A stretch of DNA of 64,000 nucleotides from Pandoraea capi (GCF_902459735.1 NZ_CABPRV010000006.1:1-64000); one strand, 5' to 3'; positions 8,924-20,177 are shown, counted from the stretch's first letter. The notes: generated from the sequence alone by a model not told the origin. Numbers and translations: made by a program.

Positions 8924-9691
8924 TTACTTTGGCGCCATGCGTAGCGCGCCGTCGAGGCGAATGACTTCGCCGTTGATCATGGTGTTCTCGACGATATGAC
9001 GCACCAGCGCCGCATATTCGGACGGGCGTCCGAGACGCGGCGGGAACGGCACCGACGCCCCCAGCGCGGCCTGAACTTCCGGCGTCATGCCGGCCATCAT
9101 CGGGGTCTCGAAGATGCCCGGGGCAATGGTCACGACGCGCACGCCCACACGTGCCAGCTCGCGCGCGGCAGGCAGCGTCAGTGCCGCAACGCCGCCTTTC
9201 GACGCGGCGTAGGCCGCCTGCCCGATCTGCCCGTCGAACGCGGCGACTGACGCCGTGTTCACGATCACGCCGCGCTCGCCTTCGGCGTCGGCTGTGCCTT
9301 CTGCCATCGCCGATGCCGCAATGCGCAGCACGTTGAATGTGCCGATCAGATTGACGTTGACGATGCGTGCGAAGCTCTCGAGGCGATGCGGCCCCTGCTT
9401 GCCGAGAATCCGTTCCCCAATGACAAGCCCTGCGCAATTGACGACGCCATTGAGTCCGCCGAAGGCGCTCCCGGCCGTGTCGACGAGACGCTGTACGTCG
9501 TCTTCGCGTGTGATGTCGGTAGCGACGAAGCGCGTGGCATCCCCCAGGGCATCGGCCTGCGCGGCCCCGGCTTCGGCGTTGATGTCGCCGAGCACGACCC
9601 GGGCGCCGGCGTCGACGAGCATGCGTGCCGTGGCGGCACCGAGACCCGACGACGCGCCGGTGACGAGAAAGACGCGATCCTTGATTTGCAT
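8924..9691 (-). CDS. SDR-family 3-hydroxyacyl-CoA dehydrogenase (type II/HSD10-like)
   Basis: A cytoplasmic NAD-dependent dehydrogenase of 255 residues. TGASSGLG at 11-18 binds the cofactor, Asp36 in GDIN favours NAD over NADP, NCAG is at 85-88, and the catalytic Ser148, Tyr161 and Lys165 are present. The closing segment [20 protein letters not shown], with [15 protein letters not shown], is typical of 3-hydroxyacyl-CoA dehydrogenase type II. It would oxidise a 3-hydroxyacyl-CoA in fatty-acid or branched-chain breakdown. It lies 41 bases downstream of the acyl-CoA synthetase gene on the same strand, so the two form an operon. Confidence 0.88.
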   Translation of the reverse strand: MQIKDRVFLVTGASSGLGAATARMLVDAGARVVLGDINAEAGAAQADALGDATRFVATDITREDDVQRLVDTAGSAFGGLNGVVNCAGLVIGERILGKQGPHRLESFARIVNVNLIGTFNVLRIAASAMAEGTADAEGERGVIVNTASVAAFDGQIGQAAYAASKGGVAALTLPAARELARVGVRVVTIAPGIFETPMMAGMTPEVQAALGASVPFPPRLGRPSEYAALVRHIVENTMINGEVIRLDGALRMAPK

Positions 9692-9732
9692 GAGTGGCGT
9701 GTCCTGAAAAGGCGATAAAAGTGAGGGCGTGC

Positions 9733-11394
9733 TCAGGCGGCGATCGCCGGTGCGGGCGCCGCTTTGGCGATTTCCTGATTACGCAGGATGAAGCGCTGAA
9801 GCTTGCCGCTCGGTGTCTTGGGTAATTCGGTCACGAATTCGATTTCGCGTGGATACGCGTGCGTGGAAAGTCGATGACGAACGTGCTCCTGCAATTGGCG
9901 AGCGAGGGCGTCCGATGCCGCGAACTGTGCGTGCAACACGACGAACGCCTTGACGATTTCCGTACGCTCCGGGTCCGGCTTGCCGATCACGGCGGTTTCG
10001 ATCACGGCCGGATGCTCGATCAAGGCACTCTCGACGTCAAACGGTCCGATGCGGTAGCCCGACGACGTGATCACGTCGTCATTGCGGCCGACGAAGCTGA
10101 TGCTGCCGTCGGCGTTGCGCTCGACCGTGTCGCCGGAAAGGTAGTAATTCCCCACGAATGCAGGCGTCTCGCGTTCCCAGTAGCCGCCGAACCACATGAG
10201 CGGCGACTGGGTACGATCGAGCGCAAGCACGCCGGGCTCGCCGACGGCGCACTCGCGACCGTCGTCGTCGAGCACCACGACGCGATGACCCGGCGACGCA
10301 AAACCCGCCGCACCGGCCTGGATCGGATGGCCGAGCGCATGGTGATTGCATACGACCATGCCGAGTTCCGTCTGACCGTAATGGTCATGGATGGTCACGT
10401 CGAGGTGCTCGGCAAACCAGCGAATGACTTCCGGGTTGAGCGGCTCACCTGCGCTGGAAACGGCGCGCAACTGTCCTTTGACGGGGGCGGCAGCCTTGTC
10501 GCCACCGGCGATCAGCAGACGGAACGCGGTGGGCGATCCGGCCAGATTGGTGATCCCGAGCTTCTTGATGACGCGATAGGTGCTTTCGACGTTGAACGGG
10601 CCGTCGTAGAACGTGGTGGGAATGCCCATCGCGAGCGGCCCGGTGACCGCGTAATACAAGCCGTAAGCCCAGCCCGGGTCGGCGATGTTCCAGAACGTAT
10701 CGGTCGGCCGCAGATCGACCGCATCGCGCATGTAGCCCACGAACGCCATGATGGCGCGCAGCGGTACCGCGACCGGCTTGGCCGCGCCCGTCGTGCCCGA
10801 CGTGAACATCATCAGGAACGGGTCGTCGGCACGGCGCATGACCGGCGCGAACTCGGCACCGTGCTGTTCGACCTCATGCCAGAAGCTGAAGTCGCTGCGG
10901 CGTACGCCTTCACCGCGCGGCCCGCTGACGGTCACGACCGGCGGGCAGTGCTCCACTTCGTCGAGCTTGCTGCGGTTCGTGGCGTCGGTTATCACGAACT
11001 TGCTCTGGGCACTTTGCAGACGATGCTCGATGGCCTTCGGGCCGAACGCGGTGAAGAGCGGCTGATAAACCGCGCCTGCCCGCCACGTGCCGAGAATCGT
11101 GATCAGCAACTCCGGGGTGCGTGGCAGCAGGCCGCTCACGCGGTCGCCCGGTTGCACGCCCTGTTCGCGCAGGAAGTTGGCAAAACGGGCGGAAAGCGCC
11201 TGCAAGTGCTTGAATGTCCAGGTCTGGCTCGTGCCGTCTTTTCCCTCCCAGAAGAGGGCGATGCGCCCGGGAAGCGCATGACGGTCGCAGCACTCGATGC
11301 AGGCATTCATCGCGTCGAGGTTGCCGTCGAGCGTGGCACGTACCGTGGCGTCGAGGTCGAACGTCTCGTAGGCTTGGGCGTAATCCGCAGTCAT
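9733..11394 (-). CDS. AMP-forming acyl-CoA synthetase
   Basis: A 553-residue member of the ANL superfamily, which activates a carboxylic acid with ATP and CoA. The phosphate loop TSGTTG is at 198-203, the adenylate-binding YGQTELG follows near 350, the hinge region with [18 protein letters not shown] is near 455, and the catalytic lysine of [11 protein letters not shown] is about Lys531. The opening ([20 protein letters not shown]) matches the acetoacetyl/medium-chain group rather than long-chain FadD. It is divergent from the acyl-CoA dehydrogenase at 11911 and in operon with the SDR gene. The natural substrate is likely a short or branched acid. Confidence 0.88.
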   Translation of the reverse strand: MTADYAQAYETFDLDATVRATLDGNLDAMNACIECCDRHALPGRIALFWEGKDGTSQTWTFKHLQALSARFANFLREQGVQPGDRVSGLLPRTPELLITILGTWRAGAVYQPLFTAFGPKAIEHRLQSAQSKFVITDATNRSKLDEVEHCPPVVTVSGPRGEGVRRSDFSFWHEVEQHGAEFAPVMRRADDPFLMMFTSGTTGAAKPVAVPLRAIMAFVGYMRDAVDLRPTDTFWNIADPGWAYGLYYAVTGPLAMGIPTTFYDGPFNVESTYRVIKKLGITNLAGSPTAFRLLIAGGDKAAAPVKGQLRAVSSAGEPLNPEVIRWFAEHLDVTIHDHYGQTELGMVVCNHHALGHPIQAGAAGFASPGHRVVVLDDDGRECAVGEPGVLALDRTQSPLMWFGGYWERETPAFVGNYYLSGDTVERNADGSISFVGRNDDVITSSGYRIGPFDVESALIEHPAVIETAVIGKPDPERTEIVKAFVVLHAQFAASDALARQLQEHVRHRLSTHAYPREIEFVTELPKTPSGKLQRFILRNQEIAKAAPAPAIAA

Positions 11395-11910
11395 GGGTTG
11401 TCTCCTGTAGTCGGATGCCGGCCGACGGCGCGCCTAAGATGCAAAGACCTTGAAAGGCATTGGGCACTCGGCGCGCGATGTCGGCCGCTCCCTGGCGCCG
11501 TCTATAAGGAACCTCGGACGCGGCGCTCATGGGCAAGGGCGAAAATCATCCTAATGCGGGGGGGCGGCGGCAGGCAATGTCCAAACGGTTCAGAGTTCGT
11601 GAGGGATTTATCCACTCCGCAGACAGGGTATTTCGCGGTGCAGCAGAGTGTTCGGGCACGTTGTTGGATGTCGGGTGAGCGGCGCAGCCCGCACCAGCAA
11701 GGGTTTGTCCTGATCCGAATACAGACGATTCCGATGGCAATTCCGCTCATCCAATTTGCCGTTTTTGGCTATGGTGCCAACGCGCTGCGATCCCTACACT
11801 GGATGCATCGACAGGCACAGATGTCGGCGACGCTCGCCGGAGCATTCCTACCGTGTCCGATCGGGTTCGACGAGATTGGGGTCGACGAGATAACGACGCA
11901 GGAGACAGAT
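11395..11910. other. Divergent intergenic region between acyl-CoA synthetase and acyl-CoA dehydrogenase
   Basis: About 516 bases that should hold the promoters of both divergent units. I saw no clear -10/-35 pair, palindrome or small gene. An open frame runs through it into the acyl-CoA dehydrogenase, but it has no recognisable protein content. Confidence 0.5.
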
Positions 11911-13044
11911 ATGGATTTCTATACCGAAGACCAACGCATGATCCGCGACATGGCGCGTGCGTTTTCCTCCGAGCAGTTGGCGCCGAACGCTGCGCAATGG
12001 GATCGCGAGTGCGCGCTGCCCGACGCGATGGTCGCGCAGATGGGGGACCTCGGCCTGCTCGGCATGATGGTGCCTGAGCAATACGGCGGGTCCTACACCG
12101 ACTACACGGCGTACGCGCTCGCGATGGAGGAGATTGCGGCGGGCTGTGCCTCGACGGCGACAATGATGTCCGTTCATAACTCGGTCGGGTGTGCGCCGAT
12201 TCTGAAATTCGGTACGGACGCACAGCGTGAGCGCTGGTTGCCCGATCTGGCGGCCGGCAAGAAGATCGGCGCATTCTGTCTGACCGAGCCGCAGGCCGGG
12301 TCGGAAGCCAACAACCTGCGAACGCGTGCGGAGCGTCGCGGCGACAAGTGGGTGCTCAACGGTAGCAAGCAGTTCGTGACGAACGGCAAGCGTGCCGCCG
12401 TGGCCATCGTTTTCGCCGTCACGGACCCTGCGGCGGGCAAGCGCGGTATTTCAGCATTCATCGTACCGACGGACACGCCGGGTTTCGAAGTCGGCCATCC
12501 CGAACACAAGCTCGGCATCCGCGCGTCGGACACCTGTCCGATCACGCTTGTCGATTGCGAGGTCGGCGACGAGGCCATGCTCGGTGAGCCGGGGCAGGGG
12601 CTGAAGATTGCGCTGTCCAATCTCGAGGGTGGACGCATCGGGATCGCGGCACTCGCGCTCGGTGTGGCGCGGGCCGCGTTCGAGGCCGCCCTGCAATATG
12701 CGAATGAGCGTCAGCAGTTCGGCAAACCGATTCGGGAGCATCAGAGCATTGCGAACATGCTGGCCGACATGACGACGCGCATCAATGCGGCACGCTTCCT
12801 GATCCTTCACGCCGCAGCGCTTCGCACACAGGGGCTGCCGTGCCTGTCCGAAGCGTCGCAGGCAAAGCTCTTTGCCTCCGAACTGGCCGAGTGGGTCTGT
12901 ACCCACGCGATCCAGATCCATGGCGGCTATGGCTACCTCGAAGACTACCCGGTCGAGCGTCACTATCGCGACGCGCGCATCACGCAAATCTACGAAGGCA
13001 CCAGCGAGATTCAGCGGCAAGTCATTGCCCGCGCGCTGGACTGA
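11911..13044 (+). CDS. Acyl-CoA dehydrogenase (short/branched-chain, isobutyryl-CoA type)
   Basis: A flavin dehydrogenase of 377 residues that would make an enoyl-CoA and hand electrons to ETF. It shows the family segments [82 protein letters not shown] and [10 protein letters not shown]. The catalytic base is Glu362 in YEGT. The frame stays open 684 codons upstream, but the ATG at 11911 starts the conserved [16 protein letters not shown] block and has a GGAG site 10 bases before. With the hydrolase-like gene downstream, isobutyryl-CoA is the likeliest substrate. Confidence 0.93.
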   Translation: MDFYTEDQRMIRDMARAFSSEQLAPNAAQWDRECALPDAMVAQMGDLGLLGMMVPEQYGGSYTDYTAYALAMEEIAAGCASTATMMSVHNSVGCAPILKFGTDAQRERWLPDLAAGKKIGAFCLTEPQAGSEANNLRTRAERRGDKWVLNGSKQFVTNGKRAAVAIVFAVTDPAAGKRGISAFIVPTDTPGFEVGHPEHKLGIRASDTCPITLVDCEVGDEAMLGEPGQGLKIALSNLEGGRIGIAALALGVARAAFEAALQYANERQQFGKPIREHQSIANMLADMTTRINAARFLILHAAALRTQGLPCLSEASQAKLFASELAEWVCTHAIQIHGGYGYLEDYPVERHYRDARITQIYEGTSEIQRQVIARALD

Positions 13045-13099
13045 CGGCGCGGGCGCACGGTTTGACGACTGCCGATCGTTGCGATCAGGAGGAGAAAGG

Positions 13100-14353
13100 G
13101 TGAGCTTGCAAAAGAGCGGTATCGATATACGCGAAACGCACGACAGGCACGACGTGCACGACAGGCATAGCCCACGCGACGCACGCGATGCCCAGGACGC
13201 CGGAGGGGAAGTCCTGTTCGACGTGATCAACGGATTCGGGGTGATCACGCTCAATCGTCCCAAGGCGCTTAATGCCATTACGCATGGCATGGTGCGCGCG
13301 ATGTGGCAGCAACTCAATGCGTGGGCCGACGATCCTGCCGTGCGTGCGGTGCTGGTCGAAGGGGCAGGGGAGAAGGCGTTTTGCGCCGGTGGCGATGTGC
13401 GCGCTCTGTACGAAAGCCGGATAAGCAACGCGAATCACCATCAGGCGTTCTTCATCGACGAATACCGGCTCGATTACCTGATCCACCGATATCCGAAGCC
13501 GTATATCGCGCTGCTCGACGGCATTGTCATGGGCGGCGGCATGGGCATCGCACAGGGCGCAGCGATGCGGATCGTGACTGACCGGACACGGTTGGCGATG
13601 CCTGAGACCGGGATCGGCCTGTTCCCTGACGTGGGTGCCAGTTGGTTCCTTGGCCATCTGGCCCCCACGCTCGCCCGGTATCTTGGACTGTCCGGGGTGA
13701 CGATCACGGCCGCCGACGCGTTGTACTGCGGGCTTGCGGACGTCTGGCTCGAAGGCGATGCCCCGGCCCAGTTGCGCGAGATGTTGCACCGTTTCGAATG
13801 GCCGGACGACATGCCGGACAGCGTGGATCGCTCGATGCCTCATACTGGTACGCGAATCGCCGGCGGCAACACGCAAAACACCGCCGACCTGCTGGCATCG
13901 CTTCGTGCCGCCCTCGTGCCGCTGGGCCGCACATGGACCGACGCCGCGCCGCTCTCCCGTGTCAGAGCCACGCTGGACAGACACTTCAGCGCATTGGACG
14001 TGCCGGGCATCGTGGCATCACTGGGAAGTGATACCGACAATGCATGGTCTGCCGAGACACTCGCGTTCTTGAAGCAGCGTTCGCCGCTCAGTCTGTGCGT
14101 CACTGACCGGCAATTGCAGACAGGTCGACGTCTGGACCTCGCCGATGCCTTTCGCATGGAGTTGGTGTTGGGGTATCACGCGTTCGCATCGGGTGATTTC
14201 GTCGAGGGCGTTCGCGCACTGCTGATCGACAAGGACAAGCAACCCCGGTGGCGCTACGCCGCGCTCGCCGACGTGCCGGCGGCGCAGGTCGATGCCTTCT
14301 TCGTGAGTCCATGGCCGCAAGGCGCGCATCCGTTGGAGGACCTCGGGAGATAA
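13100..14353 (+). CDS. 3-hydroxyisobutyryl-CoA hydrolase-like enoyl-CoA hydratase family protein
   Basis: A crotonase-fold protein of 417 residues. LNRPKALNAI, CAGGDVRALYE, GGGMGIAQGA and MPETGIGLFPDVGASWFL are all typical of the HIBCH branch. Glu169 (in PET) and Asp177 (in FPDVG) match the acidic pair expected in HIBCH enzymes. The C-terminus continues well past a normal hydratase, as HIBCH proteins do. The start is a GTG at 13100 with a strong AGGAGGAGAAAG site; the longer frame from 12872 overlaps the dehydrogenase and is not used. Unusual is a His/Asp/Arg-rich leader at residues 12-33. The gene follows the acyl-CoA dehydrogenase by 55 bases, consistent with valine breakdown. Confidence 0.85.
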   Translation: MSLQKSGIDIRETHDRHDVHDRHSPRDARDAQDAGGEVLFDVINGFGVITLNRPKALNAITHGMVRAMWQQLNAWADDPAVRAVLVEGAGEKAFCAGGDVRALYESRISNANHHQAFFIDEYRLDYLIHRYPKPYIALLDGIVMGGGMGIAQGAAMRIVTDRTRLAMPETGIGLFPDVGASWFLGHLAPTLARYLGLSGVTITAADALYCGLADVWLEGDAPAQLREMLHRFEWPDDMPDSVDRSMPHTGTRIAGGNTQNTADLLASLRAALVPLGRTWTDAAPLSRVRATLDRHFSALDVPGIVASLGSDTDNAWSAETLAFLKQRSPLSLCVTDRQLQTGRRLDLADAFRMELVLGYHAFASGDFVEGVRALLIDKDKQPRWRYAALADVPAAQVDAFFVSPWPQGAHPLEDLGR

Positions 14354-14444
14354 GCCAACAAGACGACACGCAGGGATTGAACTCGGGCAAACGCATGCGA
14401 CAATGCCGATCTTGCGGGGCACCGCACAATCCGTTGGAGTCCAG

Positions 14445-15002
14445 ATGCTCGTCGAAATCGCCCGCCTGCTGCTAGATCTTGTTTTCTCGCTATTCGGCGC
14501 TTTGTTGTTATTGCGTGTGTGGATGCAGGCGACCCGGCTGCCCCCGCGAAATCCGCTCTCCCAAGGGGTGTTTCAGTTCACCAACTGGATCGTGTTGCCG
14601 TTGCGGCGCGTTGTGCCGGGCGTGGGCGGCATCGACTGGGCGTGCGTGATCGGCGCATGGCTGGCCGCCATTCTCTATCTGGTGCTGATCACTGCGGTGG
14701 TCGGGGTGTCGCCGGTCACGGTGTTCCCGCGTGGCTTGCTGGTGGCGCTGGTGCTGGTGGCCAAGTGGGGCGCCAATCTGGTGATGTGGCTGACGCTGCT
14801 CATGGCGGTGCTGTCGTGGGTGAATCCGCGTGCCACCGCAATGCCGATTCTTCAGCACCTGCTCGATCCGCTGCTGCGCCCCATTCGCCGCGTCATCCCG
14901 ATGGTGGGCGGCTTCGACCTGTCGCCGTTGGGGCTGTTCCTGCTGATGCAGATTCTGCTGATCGTGCTCGCGCGCTTAAGCCTCTTCTTCGCGATGCTCT
15001 GA
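14445..15002 (+). CDS. YggT-family membrane protein
   Basis: An inner-membrane protein of 185 residues made of two YggT repeats. Each has a hydrophobic pair of helices and the conserved arginine-proline turn (VLPLRRVVPGVGGIDW near residue 50 and LDPLLRPIRRVIPMVGGFD near residue 150). The family is linked to osmotic stress and cell-shape factors in other bacteria, without a defined biochemical role. The ATG at 14445 starts a clear first membrane helix; the 14 extra codons upstream (from 14403) do not belong. It overlaps the convergent gene at 14976 by 27 bases. Confidence 0.85.
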   Translation: MLVEIARLLLDLVFSLFGALLLLRVWMQATRLPPRNPLSQGVFQFTNWIVLPLRRVVPGVGGIDWACVIGAWLAAILYLVLITAVVGVSPVTVFPRGLLVALVLVAKWGANLVMWLTLLMAVLSWVNPRATAMPILQHLLDPLLRPIRRVIPMVGGFDLSPLGLFLLMQILLIVLARLSLFFAML

Positions 15003-15449
15003 TTGCGCTGACGTTGTTTCCGGGGAGCGAATCCCCGAAGCATCCGCAGGCAGCGATGCTGCCTGCGGCATATCGATCGGCCGCGACACGTCGCGGCCGA
15101 TTTGCATCGTAGTGACAGTTCGACTTCCAGTGGCGGACGCTGCCACATCGGCCGCCGAACGCCCACCTTCCATTCGCACGGTCTCAAGCCGCGGGCGTTG
15201 CGCTGGCGCGATCGTCAGGTGCGGCGCTTGCGCGCGCTCGCCGCCCGAACGTTCCAGTCCCAGACGACGCAATACTCGGTGACCGTCTTCGGTCACGCTC
15301 ACTTTGGTGTGCCCCTCGTCCACCGCCACATGCACCAGACGCGCTTGCTCCAGTGCGGCGAGATCGGGCGGTTCGAGGGCATCGGCATCGATGGGGCCAA
15401 GCGAGGCGGCCGCCAGCAACAGCGTGGCGATTTCATGCGGACTCAGCAT
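14976..15449 (-). CDS. Hypothetical protein with winged-helix-like N-terminus
   Basis: A 157-residue protein that I do not recognise. The first 75 residues (MLSPHEIATLLLAAASLG, LAALEQARLVHV, VSVTEDGHRVLRRLGLE) read like a small winged-helix domain with a beta-wing. The remaining half is low-complexity, rich in Ala, Arg, Ser and Thr, and likely disordered. An AGGAG site precedes the ATG at 15449. Its 3' end overlaps yggT tail-to-tail by 27 bases. A role is not evident. Confidence 0.6.
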   Translation of the reverse strand: MLSPHEIATLLLAAASLGPIDADALEPPDLAALEQARLVHVAVDEGHTKVSVTEDGHRVLRRLGLERSGGERAQAPHLTIAPAQRPRLETVRMEGGRSAADVAASATGSRTVTTMQIGRDVSRPIDMPQAASLPADASGIRSPETTSAQSEHREEEA

Positions 15450-15920
15450 GGTCAGGCTCCTTGAGGCGAATAGCTTTCACGTCGACGTCGTCAGGGTAAG
15501 GGGCAGATGTAAGCCCCTGACTACGCCATATTTACTGCACGTTACGACTCGCCTCCGACCTAGCCTCCCCAGGCGGTCCCGCCACTCTCGCGTGGCTGTC
15601 CAGTGAATCTGCTGCCTGTCTGATCAATGACATCCAATGACTTCGCCGACCGGACAAAAAACACCGGGGCAATGTCACCGTACTTCAGCATCGGATCGCA
15701 AAGCCTCCGGCAAGTTCGTGCATTCGGGTTTCCCCTAGTATGCCCGTTTTTTGCGTACGACGGGGACCGAACCCCCTTGTTTTGACGGGGTTTGCGGGGT
15801 GTGTAAGGGAAATGCGATGTCGATGGCAGACCGCTCAGCAGCATTTGAACTATTTTTTTTCTTTTGACGGGGTGCTGATGAAAATATACTTTCCTTCACT
15901 CCGAAGGATGACTGCGATCC
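15450..15920. other. Intergenic region with hairpins and promoter for the RpiR-type regulator
   Basis: No gene seen in about 470 bases. A nested palindrome (AGGGGC at 15499-15504 with GCCCCT at 15513-15518) lies upstream of the minus-strand hypothetical gene. TTTTGACGGGG occurs twice, near 15780 and at 15862. The second copy gives TTGACG at 15864-15869, followed 15 bases later by TATACT at 15885-15890, a reasonable promoter for the gene starting at 15921, although the spacer is short. I looked for a tRNA near 15740-15800 and found none. Confidence 0.4.
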
Positions 15921-17237
15921 ATGACTGACGCCGACTCGTTGCCCGCCGACTTGCCGCTCACCGAGCGCATCGTGCGAGCCATGCCCGAACTGACGCCTGC
16001 GCAACAGCGCATGGCGGCGTTCGTGCTCGACAACACGTTTCGCGCGGCCACCATGCGTATCGACGAATTTGCCGACGCGGTCGGCGTCTCGCTGGCGACC
16101 GTCAATCGGTTTGCCCGCGCGCTGGGCTTCGATGGCTATCCGCAATGCCGCGCGGCGATGGTGCGCGGTTACGAAGCGACGCTCGCGCCGATCGAAAGCC
16201 TGCGCACGAGCAAGGCGCAGGCAAGCGCTAGTGCCGATGTGATGGCGGCGTCGCTGACGCAGGCCATCGAGAATCTGGACTGGACACGTCGGGCGCTCGA
16301 TGCCGGCACCTGCGAGCGTGCCGTCGAGTCGATCTTGCAGGCGCATCGCATCTACGTGCTCGGCCTCGGCGCGAGTGGCTACCTCGCGGGCCTGCTTCAC
16401 CACGGCCTCGATCCGTATTGCGAAAACGTGCAGTCGGTCGTCGGGGCGGGCGGGTCGACGCATGCCGCACGTCAGTTGTTCAAGCTGCGCGAGGGGGATC
16501 TGGTGATCGCCCTCGGTTTCCCGCGTTACGTGTCCGACACCGTGACGCTGTGCCGCCGCCTGCGCGGTCGCGGCGTATCCGTGATGGTGCTCACCGACAG
16601 CCCCACGTCGCCATTGGCGCCGTTGGGCGATATCGTGATCTTCGTGCGGAGCAAACCGCGCCTGTCGAGCAACTCCGAAGCGAGTGTGCTGGCCATGATC
16701 GATGCGATTTGCGATGCCGTTGCGCAACGCGCCAAACACGCCGTAGATCGCGCGACCGAACTGACCGACTTCCTGCTGCCGTGGCTCGACTCTGCGTCGT
16801 TGACACTGCCGAATGCGCCCGCCAATGCACCGGCAGGCGCCGCAACACCGGTGATGCGGCGTGCCGCAGCATCACAGCACACCGCGAGCGCTGCCGCGAC
16901 CAAGACCGCCGCCGTCGCGACCCCGCTGCCCGGCGCGCTGGGCGCGACGCTGACTCAGGCGCTGGCCAAAACGGCCAACAAAACGCATCCCGAGCCGCTG
17001 GATACCGCGCTGACCGACGCCATCGTCGGGGCGACCGCCAGCACGCTGGGAACGCCGGGTTCGGCTCACGCAAACCCCGCGAGCCCCATGCATCTACCGA
17101 ATCATTCGAACGCGCCGGCGGCACCCCGCAACGCCGGTCGTTCCGCCACCTCGGCCACCGCCGCCACCAGTGTTAGCACCGGCGCTTCGTCCGGCGCGGT
17201 GACGGGCGGCAACGAAAGAAAGGACAAAGCCTCATGA
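15921..17237 (+). CDS. MurR/RpiR-family transcriptional regulator with long C-terminal tail
   Basis: A 438-residue regulator. An N-terminal RpiR helix-turn-helix (residues about 10-85: [40 protein letters not shown]) is followed by a SIS domain (about 125-275: [50 protein letters not shown]) that in relatives binds a phosphosugar. After about residue 290 comes a tail of about 150 residues of Ala, Thr, Pro and Ser that normal RpiR proteins (about 280-300 residues) lack. The stop overlaps the iaaA start (ATGA), so it is translationally coupled to the operon it probably controls. Confidence 0.85.
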   Translation: MTDADSLPADLPLTERIVRAMPELTPAQQRMAAFVLDNTFRAATMRIDEFADAVGVSLATVNRFARALGFDGYPQCRAAMVRGYEATLAPIESLRTSKAQASASADVMAASLTQAIENLDWTRRALDAGTCERAVESILQAHRIYVLGLGASGYLAGLLHHGLDPYCENVQSVVGAGGSTHAARQLFKLREGDLVIALGFPRYVSDTVTLCRRLRGRGVSVMVLTDSPTSPLAPLGDIVIFVRSKPRLSSNSEASVLAMIDAICDAVAQRAKHAVDRATELTDFLLPWLDSASLTLPNAPANAPAGAATPVMRRAAASQHTASAAATKTAAVATPLPGALGATLTQALAKTANKTHPEPLDTALTDAIVGATASTLGTPGSAHANPASPMHLPNHSNAPAAPRNAGRSATSATAATSVSTGASSGAVTGGNERKDKAS

Positions 17238-18190
17238 GTCATGCCCAACGTGCCGTCATCGCCATTCACGGCGGCGCCGGAACGATCAGCCGCGACACGT
17301 CGCCCGAAGAACTCAAGGCGTATCACGAGGCATTGGCCGACGTGCTGCGCGCCGGACAGGCCGTGCTCGCCGCCGGCGGCTCCGCGCTCGACGCCGTGAC
17401 CGAAGCCGTGCGTCATCTCGAAGATTGCCCGCGCTTTAATGCCGGTCGTGGCGCCGTGTTCACGCACGAAGGCACGCACGAACTCGACGCCGCGATCATG
17501 AACGGCACTACGCTCGACGCGGGTGCCATCGCTTGCGTCCATCGCGTGCGCAACCCGATTCTGGCCGCGCGTTCGGTGCTCGAACACAGCCCCCACGTAC
17601 TGCTCGTGGGCGAAGGTGCGGAAGCGTTCGCTGCGGCGAACGGCGCCGAGCTGGTCGAGCCCGAGTACTTCTTCACCGAAGCGCGCTATGCCCAGTTGCA
17701 GCGTGCGCTCGCCAGCGCGGCCGTCTCGCTCGATCACGACATGCCGCTCAAGAAAGAGCCCATCGACCCGGACACGAAGTTCGGCACGGTCGGCGCGGTG
17801 GCTTGCGATATGCATGGCCACATTGCTGCGGCCACGTCGACGGGCGGGATGACGAACAAGGCCGTCGGCCGCGTGGGCGATTCGCCGCTCATCGGCGCGG
17901 GCTGCTATGCCAACGACGCGACCGCCGCCGTCTCCGCGACGGGCACGGGCGAAGCCTTCATTCGTGCGGTCGCCTGCTACGAAGTCGGTGCATTGATGGC
18001 CTACGCGGGTCTTTCGTTGAAAGACGCCGCCGAGCGTGTCATTCAGGATCGTCTGCCGCGAGTGAATGGCCGTGGTGGTCTGATCGCGGTGGATGCGCAA
18101 GGCAACGTGGCGCTGCCGTTCAATACCGAAGGGATGTATCGCGGCGTGGCCCGTGTGGGTGAAACGCCGGTGACGGCCATTCACGAGTAA
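17234..18190 (+). CDS. iaaA: Isoaspartyl peptidase/plant-type L-asparaginase
   Basis: An Ntn-hydrolase of 318 residues that hydrolyses beta-aspartyl dipeptides and L-asparagine. It is made as a precursor and self-cleaves before the nucleophile Thr185 (in KFGTVGAVA). The family segments IHGGAGTI near the start, NAGRGAVFT with HELDAAIM, and [20 protein letters not shown] with GAGCYA after the cleavage point are all present. The order iaaA then gsiABCD is the same as in E. coli, which supports the names of the whole cluster. Confidence 0.93.
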   Translation: MSHAQRAVIAIHGGAGTISRDTSPEELKAYHEALADVLRAGQAVLAAGGSALDAVTEAVRHLEDCPRFNAGRGAVFTHEGTHELDAAIMNGTTLDAGAIACVHRVRNPILAARSVLEHSPHVLLVGEGAEAFAAANGAELVEPEYFFTEARYAQLQRALASAAVSLDHDMPLKKEPIDPDTKFGTVGAVACDMHGHIAAATSTGGMTNKAVGRVGDSPLIGAGCYANDATAAVSATGTGEAFIRAVACYEVGALMAYAGLSLKDAAERVIQDRLPRVNGRGGLIAVDAQGNVALPFNTEGMYRGVARVGETPVTAIHE

Positions 18191-18290
18191 GACCGAACGT
18201 CCCGGGATGCTCGGGCAAGACGGCGCGAGGCCATACCCGGCACCGTGCACCAGTACCAGATTCAGCAAGTGAAGATTAGCGAGGACAGGC

Positions 18291-20177
18291 GTGGCTGAGC
18301 GTAAGACAACCCCTACGATTTCGTTGCCCGACGAGCGCGTGCTCGACGTGAGCGGCATTACCGTGCAGTTCGCGACGTCCGAGCGCGTGGTCACGGCCGT
18401 GCGCGATCTGTCCTTCCATGTCGACCGTGGCGAGACGCTCGCCATCGTGGGCGAATCGGGCTCGGGCAAATCGGTGACCTCGCTCGCGGCCATGCGTCTC
18501 GTCGAGAACGGCGGCGGGCGCATCACCGAGGGCTCGATGGTCATGCGTCGCCGCAACGGCAAGCTCGTCGACCTCACGCGCGCCAGCGGCCGCACCATGC
18601 GCAGCATTCGTGGCGCGGACATGGCGATGATCTTCCAGGAGCCGATGACCTCGCTCAACCCGGTCTTCCCGGTGGGCGAGCAGATTGCCGAGTCCATCCG
18701 TCTGCATCAGGGCAAGGATGTCGCTGCAGCGCGCGCCGAGGCGCTGCGCATGCTCGAACTCGTGCGGATTCCCGAAGCGAAGCGCGTACTCGGGCGTTTC
18801 CCGCACCAGCTTTCGGGCGGCATGCGTCAGCGCGTGATGATCGCCATGGCGCTGTCCTGCAAGCCGGGTCTGTTGATTGCCGACGAGCCGACTACCGCGC
18901 TCGACGTGACGATTCAGGCGCAGATCCTGCAATTGATTCGCGCGTTACAAGACGAGATGCACATGGGCGTCGTGTTCATCACGCACGACATGGGCGTGGT
19001 CGCCGAGGTCGCCGACCGCGTGCTCGTGATGCATCGCGGCGACAAGGTGGAAGAGGGCCGCTCGGCGGAAATTTTCGCTGCCCCGCGCGAACGCTACACG
19101 CAGGCGCTGCTCTCGGCGGTGCCCCGTCTCGGTTCGATGCAGGGTACCGACCTGCCGGCGCGCTTCCCGCTGTTGCGTTACGACGCCCCGGCAGATGCCA
19201 AGCCCGTCGCCGAAACCCCGCAACCGACGGTCAAGACCGAGGCTGGTCCGATCCTGCGAGTGAAGGATCTCGTCGCGCGCTTCGACGTGCCGTCCGGTTT
19301 CTTCGGCCGTGTGAAGCAGCGCGTGCACGCCGTCGAGCGGGTGAGTTTCGATCTCTATCCCGGTGAGACGCTGGGCCTCGTGGGCGAATCCGGTTGCGGC
19401 AAGTCGACGACCGGTCGTGCGCTGCTGCGTCTGGTCGCCAGTCAGGGTGGCTCCATCGAGTTCGGCGGCAAGCCGATTCACGATCTCGCCGGTCGCGCCT
19501 TGCAGACGCTGCGCCGCGATATCCAGTTCATCTTCCAGGACCCGTTTGCCTCGCTCGACCCGCGTCTGACTGTGGGCTTCTCGATCATGGAGCCGCTGCT
19601 GGTGCACGGCGTGGCGAGTGGCGCGGAAGCCGAGAAGCGCGTGGCCGAACTGCTCGAACGCGTGGGCCTGCCGGCCGACTACGCGCAGCGCTACCCGCAC
19701 GAGTTCTCGGGCGGGCAGCGTCAACGCATCGCCATCGCCCGCGCACTGGCGCTCAAGCCGAAGGTCGTGATCGCCGACGAATCCGTCTCGGCGCTCGACG
19801 TCTCCGTGCAGGCGCAGATCATCAACCTGATGCTCGATCTGCAAAAGGAGTTCGGCATCGCGTTCCTGTTCATCTCGCACGACATGGCGGTCGTGGAGCG
19901 TATCAGCCACCGTGTGGCGGTGATGTTCCTCGGGCAGATCGTTGAGGTCGGCCCGCGTCGCGCGATCTTCGAAAACCCGCAGCATCCCTATACGAAGAAG
20001 CTGATGTCGGCGGTGCCGATTGCCGATCCGGCGCGTCGTCATGCCAAGCGGGAGTTGTTGACGGAAGAGATTCCGAGCCCGATCCGCGCGATCGGCGACG
20101 AACCGCAGGTGCAGCCGCTCGTGGAAGTCGGCGCAGGGCACTTCGTGGCGCGTCATCGCGTGGCCGGCGCTTATTGA
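18291..20177 (+). CDS. gsiA: Glutathione/peptide ABC transporter, fused double ATPase
   Basis: A 628-residue protein with two complete ABC ATPase domains, the same size as E. coli GsiA (623). Domain 1 has the Walker A motif GESGSGKS at 54-61 and the signature LSGGMRQR near 185. Domain 2 has GESGCGKST near 365 and [15 protein letters not shown] near 475. Each is followed by an oligopeptide-transporter C-terminal segment. It powers GsiC/GsiD in the inner membrane. The start is a GTG at 18291 with GAGGA 7 bases before. A 183-base gap with a 7-bp hairpin (20227-20246) separates it from gsiB. Confidence 0.92.
   Translation: MAERKTTPTISLPDERVLDVSGITVQFATSERVVTAVRDLSFHVDRGETLAIVGESGSGKSVTSLAAMRLVENGGGRITEGSMVMRRRNGKLVDLTRASGRTMRSIRGADMAMIFQEPMTSLNPVFPVGEQIAESIRLHQGKDVAAARAEALRMLELVRIPEAKRVLGRFPHQLSGGMRQRVMIAMALSCKPGLLIADEPTTALDVTIQAQILQLIRALQDEMHMGVVFITHDMGVVAEVADRVLVMHRGDKVEEGRSAEIFAAPRERYTQALLSAVPRLGSMQGTDLPARFPLLRYDAPADAKPVAETPQPTVKTEAGPILRVKDLVARFDVPSGFFGRVKQRVHAVERVSFDLYPGETLGLVGESGCGKSTTGRALLRLVASQGGSIEFGGKPIHDLAGRALQTLRRDIQFIFQDPFASLDPRLTVGFSIMEPLLVHGVASGAEAEKRVAELLERVGLPADYAQRYPHEFSGGQRQRIAIARALALKPKVVIADESVSALDVSVQAQIINLMLDLQKEFGIAFLFISHDMAVVERISHRVAVMFLGQIVEVGPRRAIFENPQHPYTKKLMSAVPIADPARRHAKRELLTEEIPSPIRAIGDEPQVQPLVEVGAGHFVARHRVAGAY

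Noticed and set aside
9859-13044. A single 1061-residue open frame that would fuse an unknown 680-residue protein to acyl-CoA dehydrogenase
   Set aside because: The first 684 codons are the antisense of the acyl-CoA synthetase plus the divergent intergenic region; the dehydrogenase family block begins exactly at ATG 11911.
15735-15800. Possible tRNA (G-rich run and ACCGAACCCCC)
   Set aside because: No cloverleaf could be drawn: acceptor and T-arm pairs are missing.
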